Positions 24,844-34,433 are shown, counted from the first letter of the stretch. The stretch: 64,000 nt of DNA from an uncultured Eubacterium sp. (GCA_910584875.1 CAJUDA010000010.1:1-64000); one strand, 5' to 3'. The notes: a model not told the origin generated them from the letters alone. Program-made: numbers and translations.

Positions 24844-26202
24844 ATGTTAGAAAAACTGTTTAAAATGAAGGAAAACGGAACGAATATAAAGACAGAGGTA
24901 ATCGCAGGGATCACTACTTTTATGACAATGGCATATATACTGGCGGTGAATCCTACGATTTTGTCCGCTTCTGGTATGGACAAGAATGCCGTGCTGCTCG
25001 CTACGGCGATCGCTGCCTTTATCGGGACACTGGCGATGGCGCTGTTAGCCAATTATCCATTTGCCCTGGCGCCCGGCATGGGACTGAATGCATACTTTGC
25101 CTTTACGGTATGCGGTGCGATGGGGTATTCCTGGCAGGTAGCGCTGATGGCTGTGTTTGCAGAGGGGATTCTTTTTATCATTTTGTCGCTGACCAATGTG
25201 CGCGAGGCGATCTTTAATGCCATCCCGTTTACACTGAAAAAGGGTGTCAGTGCCGGAATTGGATTATTTATTGCCTTTGTGGGATTGCAGGGGGCGCATC
25301 TGGTAGTAAATAATGATTCTACGCTTGTCTCCTATGTAGATTTTGCCGAACATATCCATACTCAGGGCATCGCTGCGATCCTGGCGCTGGCAGGATTATT
25401 TCTGACGGCGATCCTATATATCAGGAAAGTAAAAGGTTCGATCCTTATCGGCATTCTGGTGACATGGATCCTGGGGATGCTGATGCAGGCAGTGGGCGTT
25501 TATGTCCCGGATGCGGAGGCTGGTTTCTATTCCCTGTATCCGGCATGGGGGCTGGTAGATCTGACGGATCTTGGCAAAACGTTTGGACAGTGCTTTACTG
25601 CAGACTTTTCAAATGTCAGTATTGTAAACTTTATTGTAGTGCTCCTGGCATTTTTATTCGTAGATATGTTCGATACGCTGGGAACGCTGATCGGTGTGGC
25701 GGATAAGGCGGATATGCTTGATAAGGAGGGGAAGCTTCCCCGTATCAAACAGGCGCTTCTGGCGGATGCTGTTGCTACCAGTGCAGGTGCGGTGCTTGGT
25801 ACTTCAACGACCACTACATTTGTAGAATCCTCCTCTGGTGTGGCGGCAGGCGGCAGAACCGGGCTTTCCTCTGTTGTGACAGGTATCCTGTTCTTGCTTG
25901 CCATATTCTTTTCGCCGGTCTTTTGTGCGATTCCCGGATTTGCCACGGCGCCGGCACTGATCTTCGTGGGCTTTCTGATGGTATCGGCGATTACTGGTGT
26001 AAACTTTGATGATCTGTCTGAGGCGGTTCCGGCATATCTGTGTATGCTTGCCATGCCTCTGATGTACAGCATTTCAGAAGGTATCGCTATCGGTGTGATT
26101 TCTTATGTTATTATCAATCTTGTTTCCGGAAAGGCAAAGAAGATCACGCCACTGATGTATATCCTGGCAGTCCTGTTTGTGTGCAAATATATTTTCCTGT
26201 GA
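24844..26202 (+). CDS. NCS2/AzgA-type purine base permease
   Basis: A 452-residue membrane transporter of the AzgA/PbuG group for adenine, guanine or hypoxanthine. Signatures include TFMTMAYILAVNPTIL, NYPFALAPGMGLNAYFAF, FLFVDMFDTLGTLIGVAD and LGTSTTTTFVESSSGVAAGGRTGL, spread over about 12 membrane helices. The start at ATG 24844 follows GGAGAGGAG. Its place behind apt suggests adenine as one substrate, though substrate choice cannot be read from sequence. No purine riboswitch is visible upstream. Its stop is two bases from the convergent amidohydrolase stop. Confidence 0.92.
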   Translation: MLEKLFKMKENGTNIKTEVIAGITTFMTMAYILAVNPTILSASGMDKNAVLLATAIAAFIGTLAMALLANYPFALAPGMGLNAYFAFTVCGAMGYSWQVALMAVFAEGILFIILSLTNVREAIFNAIPFTLKKGVSAGIGLFIAFVGLQGAHLVVNNDSTLVSYVDFAEHIHTQGIAAILALAGLFLTAILYIRKVKGSILIGILVTWILGMLMQAVGVYVPDAEAGFYSLYPAWGLVDLTDLGKTFGQCFTADFSNVSIVNFIVVLLAFLFVDMFDTLGTLIGVADKADMLDKEGKLPRIKQALLADAVATSAGAVLGTSTTTTFVESSSGVAAGGRTGLSSVVTGILFLLAIFFSPVFCAIPGFATAPALIFVGFLMVSAITGVNFDDLSEAVPAYLCMLAMPLMYSISEGIAIGVISYVIINLVSGKAKKITPLMYILAVLFVCKYIFL

Positions 26203-26204
26203 TT

Positions 26205-27392
26205 TTAGTGTGACAGGTCAGGATCGGAATATACGATCCTGCCATCAATGATGGTATAGAGTGTCCGGGTAAAAATTTCCATGGGATTGCCGGTGAAGAC
26301 AGCGATATCGGCGTCTTTTCCAGGCTCCAGGGAACCGACCCGGCTGGCGGTTCCACAGATCTGGGCGGCATGGATGGTGACCGCTTTCAGTCCGCCCTCG
26401 GGCGAAAGTCCCTCTCTGACGCAGAGCCCGGCACAGAGCGGGAGGTAACGGATCAGGGATACCGGGTGGTCAGTCATGATAGCTGTTTTGACCCCGGCGC
26501 GTTCGAGCACCCCGGCGGTTTTGAAACTCATATTTTTAATCTCGATCTTTGACCGGGAGGTGAAGTCGGGACCGACGATCGCCGGAAAACCGGATTCAGC
26601 GATCTCATCGGCGATCAGGTGTCCCTCGGTGCAGTGATCCAGTGTCATGTCAAGATGAAATTCCTTTGCGATACGGATTGCCGTGAGGATATCGTCGGCA
26701 CGGTGGGCGTGTGCCTTGAGCGGGATCTCCCGCCGCAGTACGGGAAGCCAGCATTCCAGCCGGAAATTTTCTTCTCCGGCTGCGATATTCCCTCGTTCTT
26801 TTTTTTCTTTATAACGGCATGCCTGATATAATTCTTCCCGCAGCATTCCGGCGACCGCCATCCGGCTGGCAGGCATTTTGTCTTTTTGTCCATAGTCCAT
26901 TTTAGGGTTTTCACCAAAGGCGATCTTCATCGCGGCAGGTGCTTTCACGATCATGCGGTCAAGACATCTGCCCTGTACTTTCATAAAAAGTGACTGTCCT
27001 CCCACGACATTGGAGCTTCCGGGACCTGTCATAAGGGAAGTGATCCCGGCAAGTATGGCGTCATGAAAGGCGGGATCCATGGGATTTACGGCGTCCAGGG
27101 CGCGAAGATGGGGCGTGACAGGATCTGTTGTTTCGTTGCAGTCATCGGTTACGGCACCCCATTTTTCTTCGGCGATGCCGACATGGCAGTGTGCGTCGAT
27201 GAGACCGGGCATGACCCAGGCGCTCTTTACGTCCAGTATTTCTTCCCTGCCTTTGTCTGCCTGTGTGTAGAATTCATCGGGGAGATCCGGCATATCTCCT
27301 ACAGAATCAATTTTACTGCCTGCAATCCGGACATATCCGTTCGTATATTCTTGATCCGCCATAGTCAGGATTTTTCCATTGATAATAAGCAT
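26205..27392 (-). CDS. Metal-dependent amidohydrolase
   Basis: A 395-residue amidohydrolase-superfamily protein with the small N-terminal beta-sandwich (LIINGKILTM) rejoined at the C-terminus (VGSLEPGKDADIAVFTGNPM). Metal ligands are visible as DAHCHVG, KAHAHRAD, DHCTEGH and MTDHPVS. It most resembles imidazolonepropionase- or dipeptidase-like members, but no substrate can be assigned. GGGAGG precedes the ATG. It faces the purine permease end to end with no terminator between. Confidence 0.88.
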   Translation of the reverse strand: MLIINGKILTMADQEYTNGYVRIAGSKIDSVGDMPDLPDEFYTQADKGREEILDVKSAWVMPGLIDAHCHVGIAEEKWGAVTDDCNETTDPVTPHLRALDAVNPMDPAFHDAILAGITSLMTGPGSSNVVGGQSLFMKVQGRCLDRMIVKAPAAMKIAFGENPKMDYGQKDKMPASRMAVAGMLREELYQACRYKEKKERGNIAAGEENFRLECWLPVLRREIPLKAHAHRADDILTAIRIAKEFHLDMTLDHCTEGHLIADEIAESGFPAIVGPDFTSRSKIEIKNMSFKTAGVLERAGVKTAIMTDHPVSLIRYLPLCAGLCVREGLSPEGGLKAVTIHAAQICGTASRVGSLEPGKDADIAVFTGNPMEIFTRTLYTIIDGRIVYSDPDLSH

Positions 27393-27467
27393 ACTTTTAG
27401 CCTCCCGGGTCGTTTTTCTTTAGTTTGTGGAATACAGGATGATTTTATCCTTTTTGAATTTAGTGCG

Positions 27468-27535
27468 CATTTGTGCACATTTGTGGTGCAACAGGGATAC
27501 GACGCCATTCGCACCGGATCTGTACCATTTGCGCC
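27468..27535. repeat. Phased CATTYG repeats upstream of the LytTR regulator
   Basis: CATTTGTG occurs at 27468 and 27478, CATTCGCA at 27506 and CATTTGCG at 27526. The last two have a 20-base period and read GCCATTCGCACC and ACCATTTGCGCC. Spacing near multiples of one helical turn upstream of a LytTR-domain gene suggests an operator, possibly autoregulatory. Confidence 0.45.
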
Positions 27536-27563
27536 AGGTCCGGACAGGATGGGAAAAGTGAGA

Positions 27564-27593
27564 TTGCACCCTTTGGCCATGTTGTGGTATCAT
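27564..27593 (+). promoter_or_regulatory. Candidate extended -10 promoter for the LytTR regulator
   Basis: TTGCAC (27564-27569), 18 bases, then TATCAT (27588-27593) preceded by TGG, an extended -10 element. It lies about 30 bases before the start codon and just downstream of the CATTYG repeats. Confidence 0.5.
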
Positions 27594-27624
27594 AGCTATG
27601 ATGTTTTTTGAGGGAGGCAGTAGT

Positions 27625-28692
27625 ATGCGGACGGAGATTTGCGAAATGGATGAACAGGGACTGGTGCTGAAGAGCCGCCAGGGTGTGGTCCGGTTGTCCT
27701 TTGATGAGCTTGCATATGTAGAAGTGATCAATAAAACAGTATTTTTTCATCTGGTAGACGGTGTGATCCATGAGGTGAATGCCGCACTGGCAGTTTTTGA
27801 GGCAGGATTGTCAGGCAGACCGGAGTATATTAAGACGCATCGTTCTTATCTTGTTAATATGAACCATATACGGGTGGTCAGTACAGATTTTGTAGTGATG
27901 AAAAATGGACAGAATATTCCGGTATCCAGACAGAGACGGAATCAGGTTCAGGATGCATACAAATATTTTGGCCGGCAGGCAGGACCATGGAGGATCCTTC
28001 TAGTGGATGATGACATTGCTGACCGCACGTTCTGGGCTGACGTCCTGCGGCATCATGGCTGCATCGTCTGGCAGGCGGAGAGGGGAGAGGATGCCCTGAG
28101 GCTGGCAGAGCAGGAAGTATTTGACTGTGTGCTGATGGATGTAATGATGCCGGGGGAGGATGGATTTGCCATCTGTGAGCGGATTCGTGAACGGTTGTCC
28201 GTTCCTGTTATATTTTTAAGCTGTCTGACCGGGACAGACAGGCAGATAGAAGGATTTGCCGCAGGTGGTATTGATTATATTACAAAGGATACGCCTGCTG
28301 AACTCTTCTGGAGGAAGGTGGAGACCCGGATCCGGCTGGCTGTATCTGGCCGCACCCAGCTTCACTTTGGCCCGCTCCTTCTGGATCTGGTGGAACGCCA
28401 GGTGCAGATAGGCAGGGAAGAGCTGGTTCTTACATCGGCAGAGTTTGATATCCTGTGGTGTCTTGCACAGCATGAGGGGCGCATTTATACACCGGAGGAG
28501 ATTTTCGCCATGGTGTGGGGGAATCAGAGCGGGGACGGCGGGCAGACGGTGCAGAAGCATATGTCCCGGCTGCGCCGGAAGCTGGAAAAGGCGGGTGGGA
28601 GTTCTTTTGTTGAGACGGTCTGGGGGGAGGGCTATCGGTTTGTACTGCCAGACTGCTCATATAGTAAAATGGATTCCGGCAGCAGCAGTTGA
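27625..28692 (+). CDS. LytTR-receiver-winged-helix three-domain regulator
   Basis: A 355-residue regulator with two DNA-binding domains around one receiver. Residues about 10-115 form a LytTR domain (LSFDELAYVEVINKTVFFHL, KTHRSYLVNMNHI, VPVSRQRRNQV-like end). Residues about 122-235 are a receiver with acidic VDDD, phosphoacceptor Asp172 (CVLMDVMMPGEDG) and Lys in DYITKD. Residues about 250-345 are an OmpR-type winged helix (LTSAEFDILWCLAQHEGR, VQKHMSRLRRKLEKAGG, TVWGEGYRFVLP). LytTR normally lies C-terminal of a receiver, so this order is unusual. GGGAGG precedes ATG 27625. The kinase gene follows after 23 bases. The upstream phased repeats may be its own site. Confidence 0.88.
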   Translation: MRTEICEMDEQGLVLKSRQGVVRLSFDELAYVEVINKTVFFHLVDGVIHEVNAALAVFEAGLSGRPEYIKTHRSYLVNMNHIRVVSTDFVVMKNGQNIPVSRQRRNQVQDAYKYFGRQAGPWRILLVDDDIADRTFWADVLRHHGCIVWQAERGEDALRLAEQEVFDCVLMDVMMPGEDGFAICERIRERLSVPVIFLSCLTGTDRQIEGFAAGGIDYITKDTPAELFWRKVETRIRLAVSGRTQLHFGPLLLDLVERQVQIGREELVLTSAEFDILWCLAQHEGRIYTPEEIFAMVWGNQSGDGGQTVQKHMSRLRRKLEKAGGSSFVETVWGEGYRFVLPDCSYSKMDSGSSS

Positions 28693-28715
28693 GTAAAAAC
28701 AGGGGAGAGATGTTC

Positions 28716-30626
28716 ATGAGAAAAGGTATCGTATGGTCGCTGCCGCTGGTCGTTCTGATCGTGATGGTGCTGTTTTATACATTTTTGTATTACAGGGATA
28801 ATAAATATCAGAATCCGCCGCCCTTTGGGGATTCCGGCGTCATTACCCTCCATGAAGAGCATCTTCGGCGCGGGGATCCGGTCTTTCTGATTGATGGCTG
28901 GCTGCTTACGGATGGGAATGTGACCGACCTGCCTACCTATATTGGTGAATTTTCCAGTCTGCAGCGGGGAAACCTGTCTGCCTCTCCCCATGGGAGGGCG
29001 TGTTACCGGATGACCCTGCGCTATGATGGTTCGTCACAGATCGTGTCTGTGGATTTTCCACAGTTGTCCTCCCAATATGTGATTTCCCTGGATGGAACGC
29101 CACTTGCCCGGGGGATGGGCAGTGGGCGGATCACATTTTTGCTGACAGCGGGTGATCATGACCTGACCGTAGAGACATCATCAGGATCAGGGTATTACAG
29201 CGGGATGTATTTTCCACCGGCCCTTGGCACGGACAGTCTGCTCCGGCAGATGGACCGTGTACAGGGAACGGCTTATACCATGGCAGTTGTGCTTCCCCTG
29301 GCACTGGCAGCATTTACGTTCTTTCTCTGGCGGACAGGAGGTCCGCTCAGCCGCTGGTTTGCGCTGCTGTGCTGCTGCTATTCTCTGTATATGTTGCGGT
29401 ATTTTGTCTTTCTTTTCTCCCTGCCTGTGCTACAATACTGGTTTCTGGTGCAGAGTCTGGCGCTGTATGGTATGTGTTTTTGTGTGGTACGGCTCACCGT
29501 TCTGGCTTCGGGCGGTATACAGAGAAAAGCCTGGCAGCGTACCAGGGTGTTTTTGCTGGTACAGTCTGCCGTCCTGCTGTTGCTGAGTCTGTTTATCCCT
29601 GCTTTGCCATGGGTGGTTTTTGTCCATGGCAGACTGACGGATCTGTATTATATATTTACTTTTTGCGTAACAGTGTTTTTTGCCGCGGGGAAAACGGCGG
29701 GACAGAGGATGGAAACCCGATATACGCTGGCAGGCTGTACTGTGTTTGGCGCAGGACTGGTCACGAATCTGTTTTTCTCCAATCTCTTTGAGCCGATCCG
29801 GTTTTTCTGGCAGTTTGAATGGTGCGGGCTCGTTCTGGTCCTTTTGTTTGGCGCCATGATGGTGTCGCGCAGCCGCCGCATCCTGCGTGAAAATGACAGA
29901 CTTACCAACCATCTGGAAGAACAGGTAAAAAAGCGTACTGTTGAGGTCACGCAGCTGTTGGAGGAACGGAAGGCATTTTTTTCTGATATGGCGCATGATC
30001 TGAAAGCGCCGGTATTTGCCACACAGTCTTATATTCGGGCAATCCGCAGGAGCGGTGTGGGGGTGGATGGAGAACTGAGGGACTATCTGGAGCGGGCAGA
30101 AGAAAGACAGAACGAGATGGCACGCCGTCTTCAGGGTCTGTCTGTTATTCATGATTTTGATAAGATTGATGGGGAATGTGTCCGGGTATCGATTCAGGAT
30201 ATGCTTTCAGAACTATATGTGGTCTGCCGTGGAGAGGCAGAGGTCCAGTCGGTGTACTTTTCTGTGGATCCGCCGGAACAGGATGCTTTTCTGATGGCAC
30301 AGCCGGAAAAGCTGGATATCCTTTTTGAAAATCTTTTTTACAATGCACTCAGTGCAACACCGCACAATGGGAGTATTACCGTATCTGCCCGGGTACGGGA
30401 AGATAAAATCTGTGTGACAGTTGAAGATACGGGCTGCGGTATCCCTGAAAGGGAGCTGCCTTATATTTTTCAGCGGTTTTATGTGGGGGAGAAGAACAGA
30501 GACACGGGTACGGGACTGGGGTTGTATATCGTAAATAATATTGTGCGCGAGATGGGAGGCACCATGGATGTCTGGTCTTCTGTGGGAGAGGGGACGAAGT
30601 TTATCATGGAATTTCCGTCCGGCTGA
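28716..30626 (+). CDS. 7TM-type sensor histidine kinase
   Basis: A 636-residue kinase. One helix (about 5-23) leads to an extracytoplasmic domain of about 170 residues rich in beta strands. Seven membrane helices follow (about 190-400), a 7TMR-DISM-like layout. The cytoplasmic part has a coiled stretch (ENDRLTNHLEEQVKKRTVEV), HisKA with AHDLKAPVFATQSYIRAI, and HATPase with NLFYNALSATPHNG, DTGCGIPERELPYIFQRFY and GTGLGLYIVNNIV. AGGGGAG at 28701-28707 favours ATG 28716 over TTG 28689 or ATG 28710. It is the evident partner of the LytTR-receiver-winged-helix regulator. Such sensors often detect carbohydrates or other soluble ligands; the ligand here is unknown. Confidence 0.9.
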   Translation: MRKGIVWSLPLVVLIVMVLFYTFLYYRDNKYQNPPPFGDSGVITLHEEHLRRGDPVFLIDGWLLTDGNVTDLPTYIGEFSSLQRGNLSASPHGRACYRMTLRYDGSSQIVSVDFPQLSSQYVISLDGTPLARGMGSGRITFLLTAGDHDLTVETSSGSGYYSGMYFPPALGTDSLLRQMDRVQGTAYTMAVVLPLALAAFTFFLWRTGGPLSRWFALLCCCYSLYMLRYFVFLFSLPVLQYWFLVQSLALYGMCFCVVRLTVLASGGIQRKAWQRTRVFLLVQSAVLLLLSLFIPALPWVVFVHGRLTDLYYIFTFCVTVFFAAGKTAGQRMETRYTLAGCTVFGAGLVTNLFFSNLFEPIRFFWQFEWCGLVLVLLFGAMMVSRSRRILRENDRLTNHLEEQVKKRTVEVTQLLEERKAFFSDMAHDLKAPVFATQSYIRAIRRSGVGVDGELRDYLERAEERQNEMARRLQGLSVIHDFDKIDGECVRVSIQDMLSELYVVCRGEAEVQSVYFSVDPPEQDAFLMAQPEKLDILFENLFYNALSATPHNGSITVSARVREDKICVTVEDTGCGIPERELPYIFQRFYVGEKNRDTGTGLGLYIVNNIVREMGGTMDVWSSVGEGTKFIMEFPSG

Positions 30627-30655
30627 CGCAAAAAAATCAGTTTGCATCAGTATGC
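30623..30655 (+). terminator. Terminator overlapping the kinase stop codon
   Basis: CTGACGCAAA (30623-30632) pairs with TTTGCATCAG (30641-30650) with one G-T pair, followed by TATGCTTTTT. The kinase stop codon is inside the left arm. Confidence 0.55.
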
Positions 30656-32397
30656 TTTTTGAGCCGGATGCGGGCAATACAGATGCCGGTACCGGCAGTT
30701 AGGGCAACAGGAATCAGGGGGAAGGTTTTATGGTCCCCGGAGTCTGTTTTACGGGCTGGTTTTTCTTCCTTTGTGACAGAGATACTTTTTGCGGCAGATT
30801 TTTCTTTGACTTGTGGTTTCTGGCTGGCAAAAGTTCTGTTTTTTGCAGGAGGATTTTTTTTCATGGTGACTGCTGTCTGGGTGGCAGCGTTTGTCTTTTC
30901 TTCTATAGTGTCTTTTTTGTCCGAGGCATCCGTTTTTTTCTTATTTTTTGCTTTTGATTTTGCAATATTCTCTGCCATACGGGGAGGCTGTGTGGCATGG
31001 GCTGACCGGTCTGTGCCGGATTGATCCGGTTTGTCTGGAAGAGTTTCTGTCTGTGCCGGATCGTGGGATAGCAGTGACGGCCGTTGTCCTCCGCTGGTGC
31101 TGCTGACTGTGCTGTCGGATCCGGCATTGCATTCATTCCCGCCAGAGCCGCTTAGCGCGGGCAGCTGGAGAGGGAGCTCATAGGTATCCGGCCATGAAAG
31201 GATCAGTTCCCTGCCATCGTAAACGCCCCCTTCAATTTTCAGGGCGATCAGGAAAGGCGCTGGTGTATGACCGGCAGCTTTTGCAGCCAGATAGGAGTGA
31301 TATGGTTCCTGGTCATTGCGCAGTATGGGTGTATAGCCGCTGTTTTTGGTGGATGGCTGGGCATTGACCGCTTCCAGCAGAGAGCATCCGTGAATCTTTG
31401 TCCATTTGCTGTCACCTTCTGACCATGAATAGGCATGAATGGCTGTAGCGCCAGAGGCTTTGTGGTCAAATGCCAGCTCCAGACCGGTATTTTCTGCGGT
31501 TAGGACGCCCGTGGGTTTTGCTTCTTCTGCCACGACGTTCAGGACCAGCCTGACTTTATCGGTCAGTCCGTACTGGTGGATGCGCAGGGATTTCTTCAGC
31601 TGGTATATGCCAAGCGGTGTATGCAGCATGGTATCGGCAGGGATGACGATCTCTTCTGCCGCATCCGGGATAGTGATACTTTCCCCGGCTGTAAGACGGG
31701 GCAGTGTCAGGGGCTTCCACCTGACAGGGCAATCAATGATCCCTTCCGTGACATGATCGATCCCTTTCTGGAGCTGCACTTCCACCGGGAGAGTATCTGG
31801 CAGAAGGGCGGATATTTCGTCGGATGTACTGTCTGCCCGTACAGTGATCTGGTATTTTCCATAATAGAGAAAAGGTCTCCGCTGGAAGACAGACAGAGAG
31901 GGAGCGAATGTGGCAACGGCATTTAGATCTTCTGGCAGCGGCTGCGGAGTACCGCGTTCGATCGTGGCTGCTTTGGTTTCACTGTGACCCCCATTTCCCA
32001 TGGTGAGACGCAATTTCAGAAAGAAACGGTCGGATTTCCCTTCCAGATAGCTTTTCAGCGGTTCATTGCTGGAGTGAAGGCAGGTCTGGTTCTGGAGTTT
32101 TGTCAGTGCCTCTTTGTTACCCAGCCAGTGAAGATCCCAGTTATTACCACAGACCTTCCAGGTTTTCCCATCCAGTGAGTACAGTGGTCTGATATCACGG
32201 ATATCAGCTGGAAAATCGGTAAAGGTGCCTTTCACGACATAACCCTCATAAGAATATTCGATATGGGCGTGAAAATCCGGCAGTCCGGCGGCTGCATCCG
32301 GATTTTTGGCTTTTACTGTCCTGTCCGGCAGGATGAGACTGGCAGACAGGACGATCAGGGCGGTAAACAGCAGGGTATGGATTCGATGTATTCTCAT
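30637..32397 (-). CDS. Secreted protein with Lys/Ser/Thr-rich stalk and C-terminal anchor
   Basis: A 586-residue exported protein I do not recognise. Counting from ATG 32397 (AGAGAGGA upstream), residues 1-30 form a signal peptide. Residues about 35-430 look like several beta domains with many Trp and Tyr (YSLDGKTWKVCGNNWDL, YSWSEGDSKWTKIHG). Residues about 450-555 are a low-complexity stalk rich in Lys, Ser, Thr and Ala. The end has a hydrophobic stretch PLIPVALTAGTGICIARI followed by a basic tail, which would anchor it in the membrane. There is no LPxTG. It runs against the neighbouring kinase and shares a promoter region with the next secreted protein. Function unknown. Confidence 0.72.
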   Translation of the reverse strand: MRIHRIHTLLFTALIVLSASLILPDRTVKAKNPDAAAGLPDFHAHIEYSYEGYVVKGTFTDFPADIRDIRPLYSLDGKTWKVCGNNWDLHWLGNKEALTKLQNQTCLHSSNEPLKSYLEGKSDRFFLKLRLTMGNGGHSETKAATIERGTPQPLPEDLNAVATFAPSLSVFQRRPFLYYGKYQITVRADSTSDEISALLPDTLPVEVQLQKGIDHVTEGIIDCPVRWKPLTLPRLTAGESITIPDAAEEIVIPADTMLHTPLGIYQLKKSLRIHQYGLTDKVRLVLNVVAEEAKPTGVLTAENTGLELAFDHKASGATAIHAYSWSEGDSKWTKIHGCSLLEAVNAQPSTKNSGYTPILRNDQEPYHSYLAAKAAGHTPAPFLIALKIEGGVYDGRELILSWPDTYELPLQLPALSGSGGNECNAGSDSTVSSTSGGQRPSLLSHDPAQTETLPDKPDQSGTDRSAHATQPPRMAENIAKSKAKNKKKTDASDKKDTIEEKTNAATQTAVTMKKNPPAKNRTFASQKPQVKEKSAAKSISVTKEEKPARKTDSGDHKTFPLIPVALTAGTGICIARIRLKKHTDAN

Positions 32398-32446
32398 GGA
32401 CGGATCCTCTCTTTTCTGGCACAACGTTGCCAATTATGTGATATAT

Positions 32447-32475
32447 ATTTTAATGGGAATCCTTTTTTGTGTCAA
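32447..32475 (-). promoter_or_regulatory. Sigma-A promoter for the minus-strand surface protein
   Basis: On the minus strand TTGACA (32475-32470), 17 bases, then TAAAAT (32452-32447). Start would be near 32440, about 43 bases before the ATG. Confidence 0.65.
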
Positions 32476-32621
32476 GATGTTCGGGAGAGCCGTTTTCCTT
32501 TTGCCTGTCATTCACTCCGTATAGTTACTACTCACGACAAATCGGGAACTGACAGGAAAATGATGTTTAATGCAAATTACATACCTGTTTTAAAGAAGGT
32601 GAAGAAGGGAGGAAAAGGAGG

Positions 32622-34427
32622 ATGATTTCTACTATTTTTAAGAAGACACTGGCCGTCCTGCTCTGTCTGTCTTTTCTCATTTTTCCTGTGGGGATACAGC
32701 CGGCGCAGGCAATGACGGAAAAAGAGATTGCCGCATATCTAAACAAATGTTACCGAAGCATACGGAATATAAACACTCTGAATCCACGACCGAAGATTAT
32801 TGCTTCTGCTTATCTGGTCGGGGATGATGATATGGCAGCTGCCTCATGGCTTCAGAACCCTGTGACGCATACATGTGTGGCAGAAGAGATTTATGCTGTG
32901 GAGCCAGGGACTGAGATCGGGGGAGTGCGCTACAACAGCAGCCTGTATCCACAGGATAACTGGGAATATCTGAAGGATGTGCTGGAAAACTATGCTTCAA
33001 CTTTTTTTCACACAAACAGAATTTACCGTATGCCCAAGGGCGCCCAGTATATCGAGCGGGAAGGAGCTAAATTACTGGTGGTTGACTGCGATGAGGAATG
33101 GGCAACGATATGGGATCCGGGGTATCAGTCATGGAATGTGTATGAAGCCACAAATGGTTTGGCTACCCATTACGAATGCACGGGTACAGCAGCAGATCTT
33201 TATCTGGAGACCCACCCGGCAGGCTTTTATAAAGTGCCGAGGAGCAAGGTGTGGATTGATTTTAATCTGAGATCGAACCATCCATATCAATCGGCAGATG
33301 ACATTCCGAAGGCAGGTCAGGGTACAGTGACGAAACTGGTGAACCTGCGGCCGGTCCCGGATGAGACAGAGAAACAGTATACGCCGGTATATGCACTGCC
33401 AGTGGGGACACAGGTGAATGTTGTCTCTGCGAAGCTGGTATCGTCGAAGGCTTCGGGCAGTACGAAGAAGTATTATAAGGTGTCGTTTAACGGGAGCGAC
33501 AAGGTGCAGAATAATACGGTGTATTATATGCATTACAAAGTGCCGGGTGTCTACTATCTGGACAGCAGGTTTTTAAACTTTACCCGCAAGGGCACGAAGT
33601 CACCGGCGGGCGCGGTGCCAGGGGTGATCATAAACGTAAAGAAAAACGGATCGGTATATGCCTATACGTCGAAATCCACCAGCTCGGAACAGGCAGGCAT
33701 TCTTACCCGGGATGCAGAGATCGAGATGTTTCCGTCGGAGTCGGACGCCAGCTGGACTGCCGTATATTTCAGCGGACAGAAGAGATATGTGCAGACAAAA
33801 TATATCAAAAAGGCGCCCTATAAAGTGACGGATATCTCGAAGCTTAATGTGGCAGATATCGTAAAGGATGAGATCAGGATGAGCTGGAATGCGGGGAAAA
33901 ACAATGTTTCGTATTCCTGTAGTATTGCGATGCCGGCACGCTATAAAAAGAAAGGAAAGGTATTATGGTCCGACGGGCATTATAAGAAAAACAGCCTGAT
34001 CATAAAGAGAAAGTATATTGAGAAATATACGTCACTGGATATCAAGGTGCAGGCGACAGATAAAAATGGCAAAAAGGGGAAGGTTTTATCCAGACGGGTA
34101 TTATTGCCGTTAAATAACCATAAGATGAATAAGAAAAGACTGGTGATCGGCAGAACGAAGATCAAAGGGCGGTATTCACGGGCAAGCATTGGTTCTTCCC
34201 TGCAGTATGCGACAAATAAGAAATTTAAGAAAGCGGTCACGGTCGAGAAGTATTATAATAAAAATGGCAGGAGTGGTTATAAGCCGATCACTGTCATTAA
34301 GAAATTAAAGCCAAAGAAGACCTACTATATCCGGCGCCGGGAGAAGAAAAGGATCAATACGAAAGCGGGGGTGAAATGGCTGTCGGGTAAGTGGTCAAAA
34401 TATATAAAAATTAAGACAAAGAAATAA
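32622..34427 (+). CDS. Secreted multidomain protein of unknown function
   Basis: A 601-residue exported protein. Residues 1-30 are a signal peptide ending near QPAQA. Residues about 31-210 form an unassigned domain with many Trp/Tyr/Cys residues (TIWDPGYQSWNVYEATNG). Residues about 215-390 include SH3b-like strands (LVNLRPVPDETEKQYTPVYALPVGTQVNVVSAK, then AYTSKSTSSEQAGILTRDAEIEMF). Residues about 400-601 are two Lys-rich fibronectin III-like modules ending in SGKWSKYIKIKTKK. AGGAGG precedes the ATG. A clear terminator follows. A cell-wall or surface role is plausible from the SH3b-like region; no enzyme motif is visible. Confidence 0.7.
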   Translation: MISTIFKKTLAVLLCLSFLIFPVGIQPAQAMTEKEIAAYLNKCYRSIRNINTLNPRPKIIASAYLVGDDDMAAASWLQNPVTHTCVAEEIYAVEPGTEIGGVRYNSSLYPQDNWEYLKDVLENYASTFFHTNRIYRMPKGAQYIEREGAKLLVVDCDEEWATIWDPGYQSWNVYEATNGLATHYECTGTAADLYLETHPAGFYKVPRSKVWIDFNLRSNHPYQSADDIPKAGQGTVTKLVNLRPVPDETEKQYTPVYALPVGTQVNVVSAKLVSSKASGSTKKYYKVSFNGSDKVQNNTVYYMHYKVPGVYYLDSRFLNFTRKGTKSPAGAVPGVIINVKKNGSVYAYTSKSTSSEQAGILTRDAEIEMFPSESDASWTAVYFSGQKRYVQTKYIKKAPYKVTDISKLNVADIVKDEIRMSWNAGKNNVSYSCSIAMPARYKKKGKVLWSDGHYKKNSLIIKRKYIEKYTSLDIKVQATDKNGKKGKVLSRRVLLPLNNHKMNKKRLVIGRTKIKGRYSRASIGSSLQYATNKKFKKAVTVEKYYNKNGRSGYKPITVIKKLKPKKTYYIRRREKKRINTKAGVKWLSGKWSKYIKIKTKK

Positions 34428-34433
34428 CATAAG

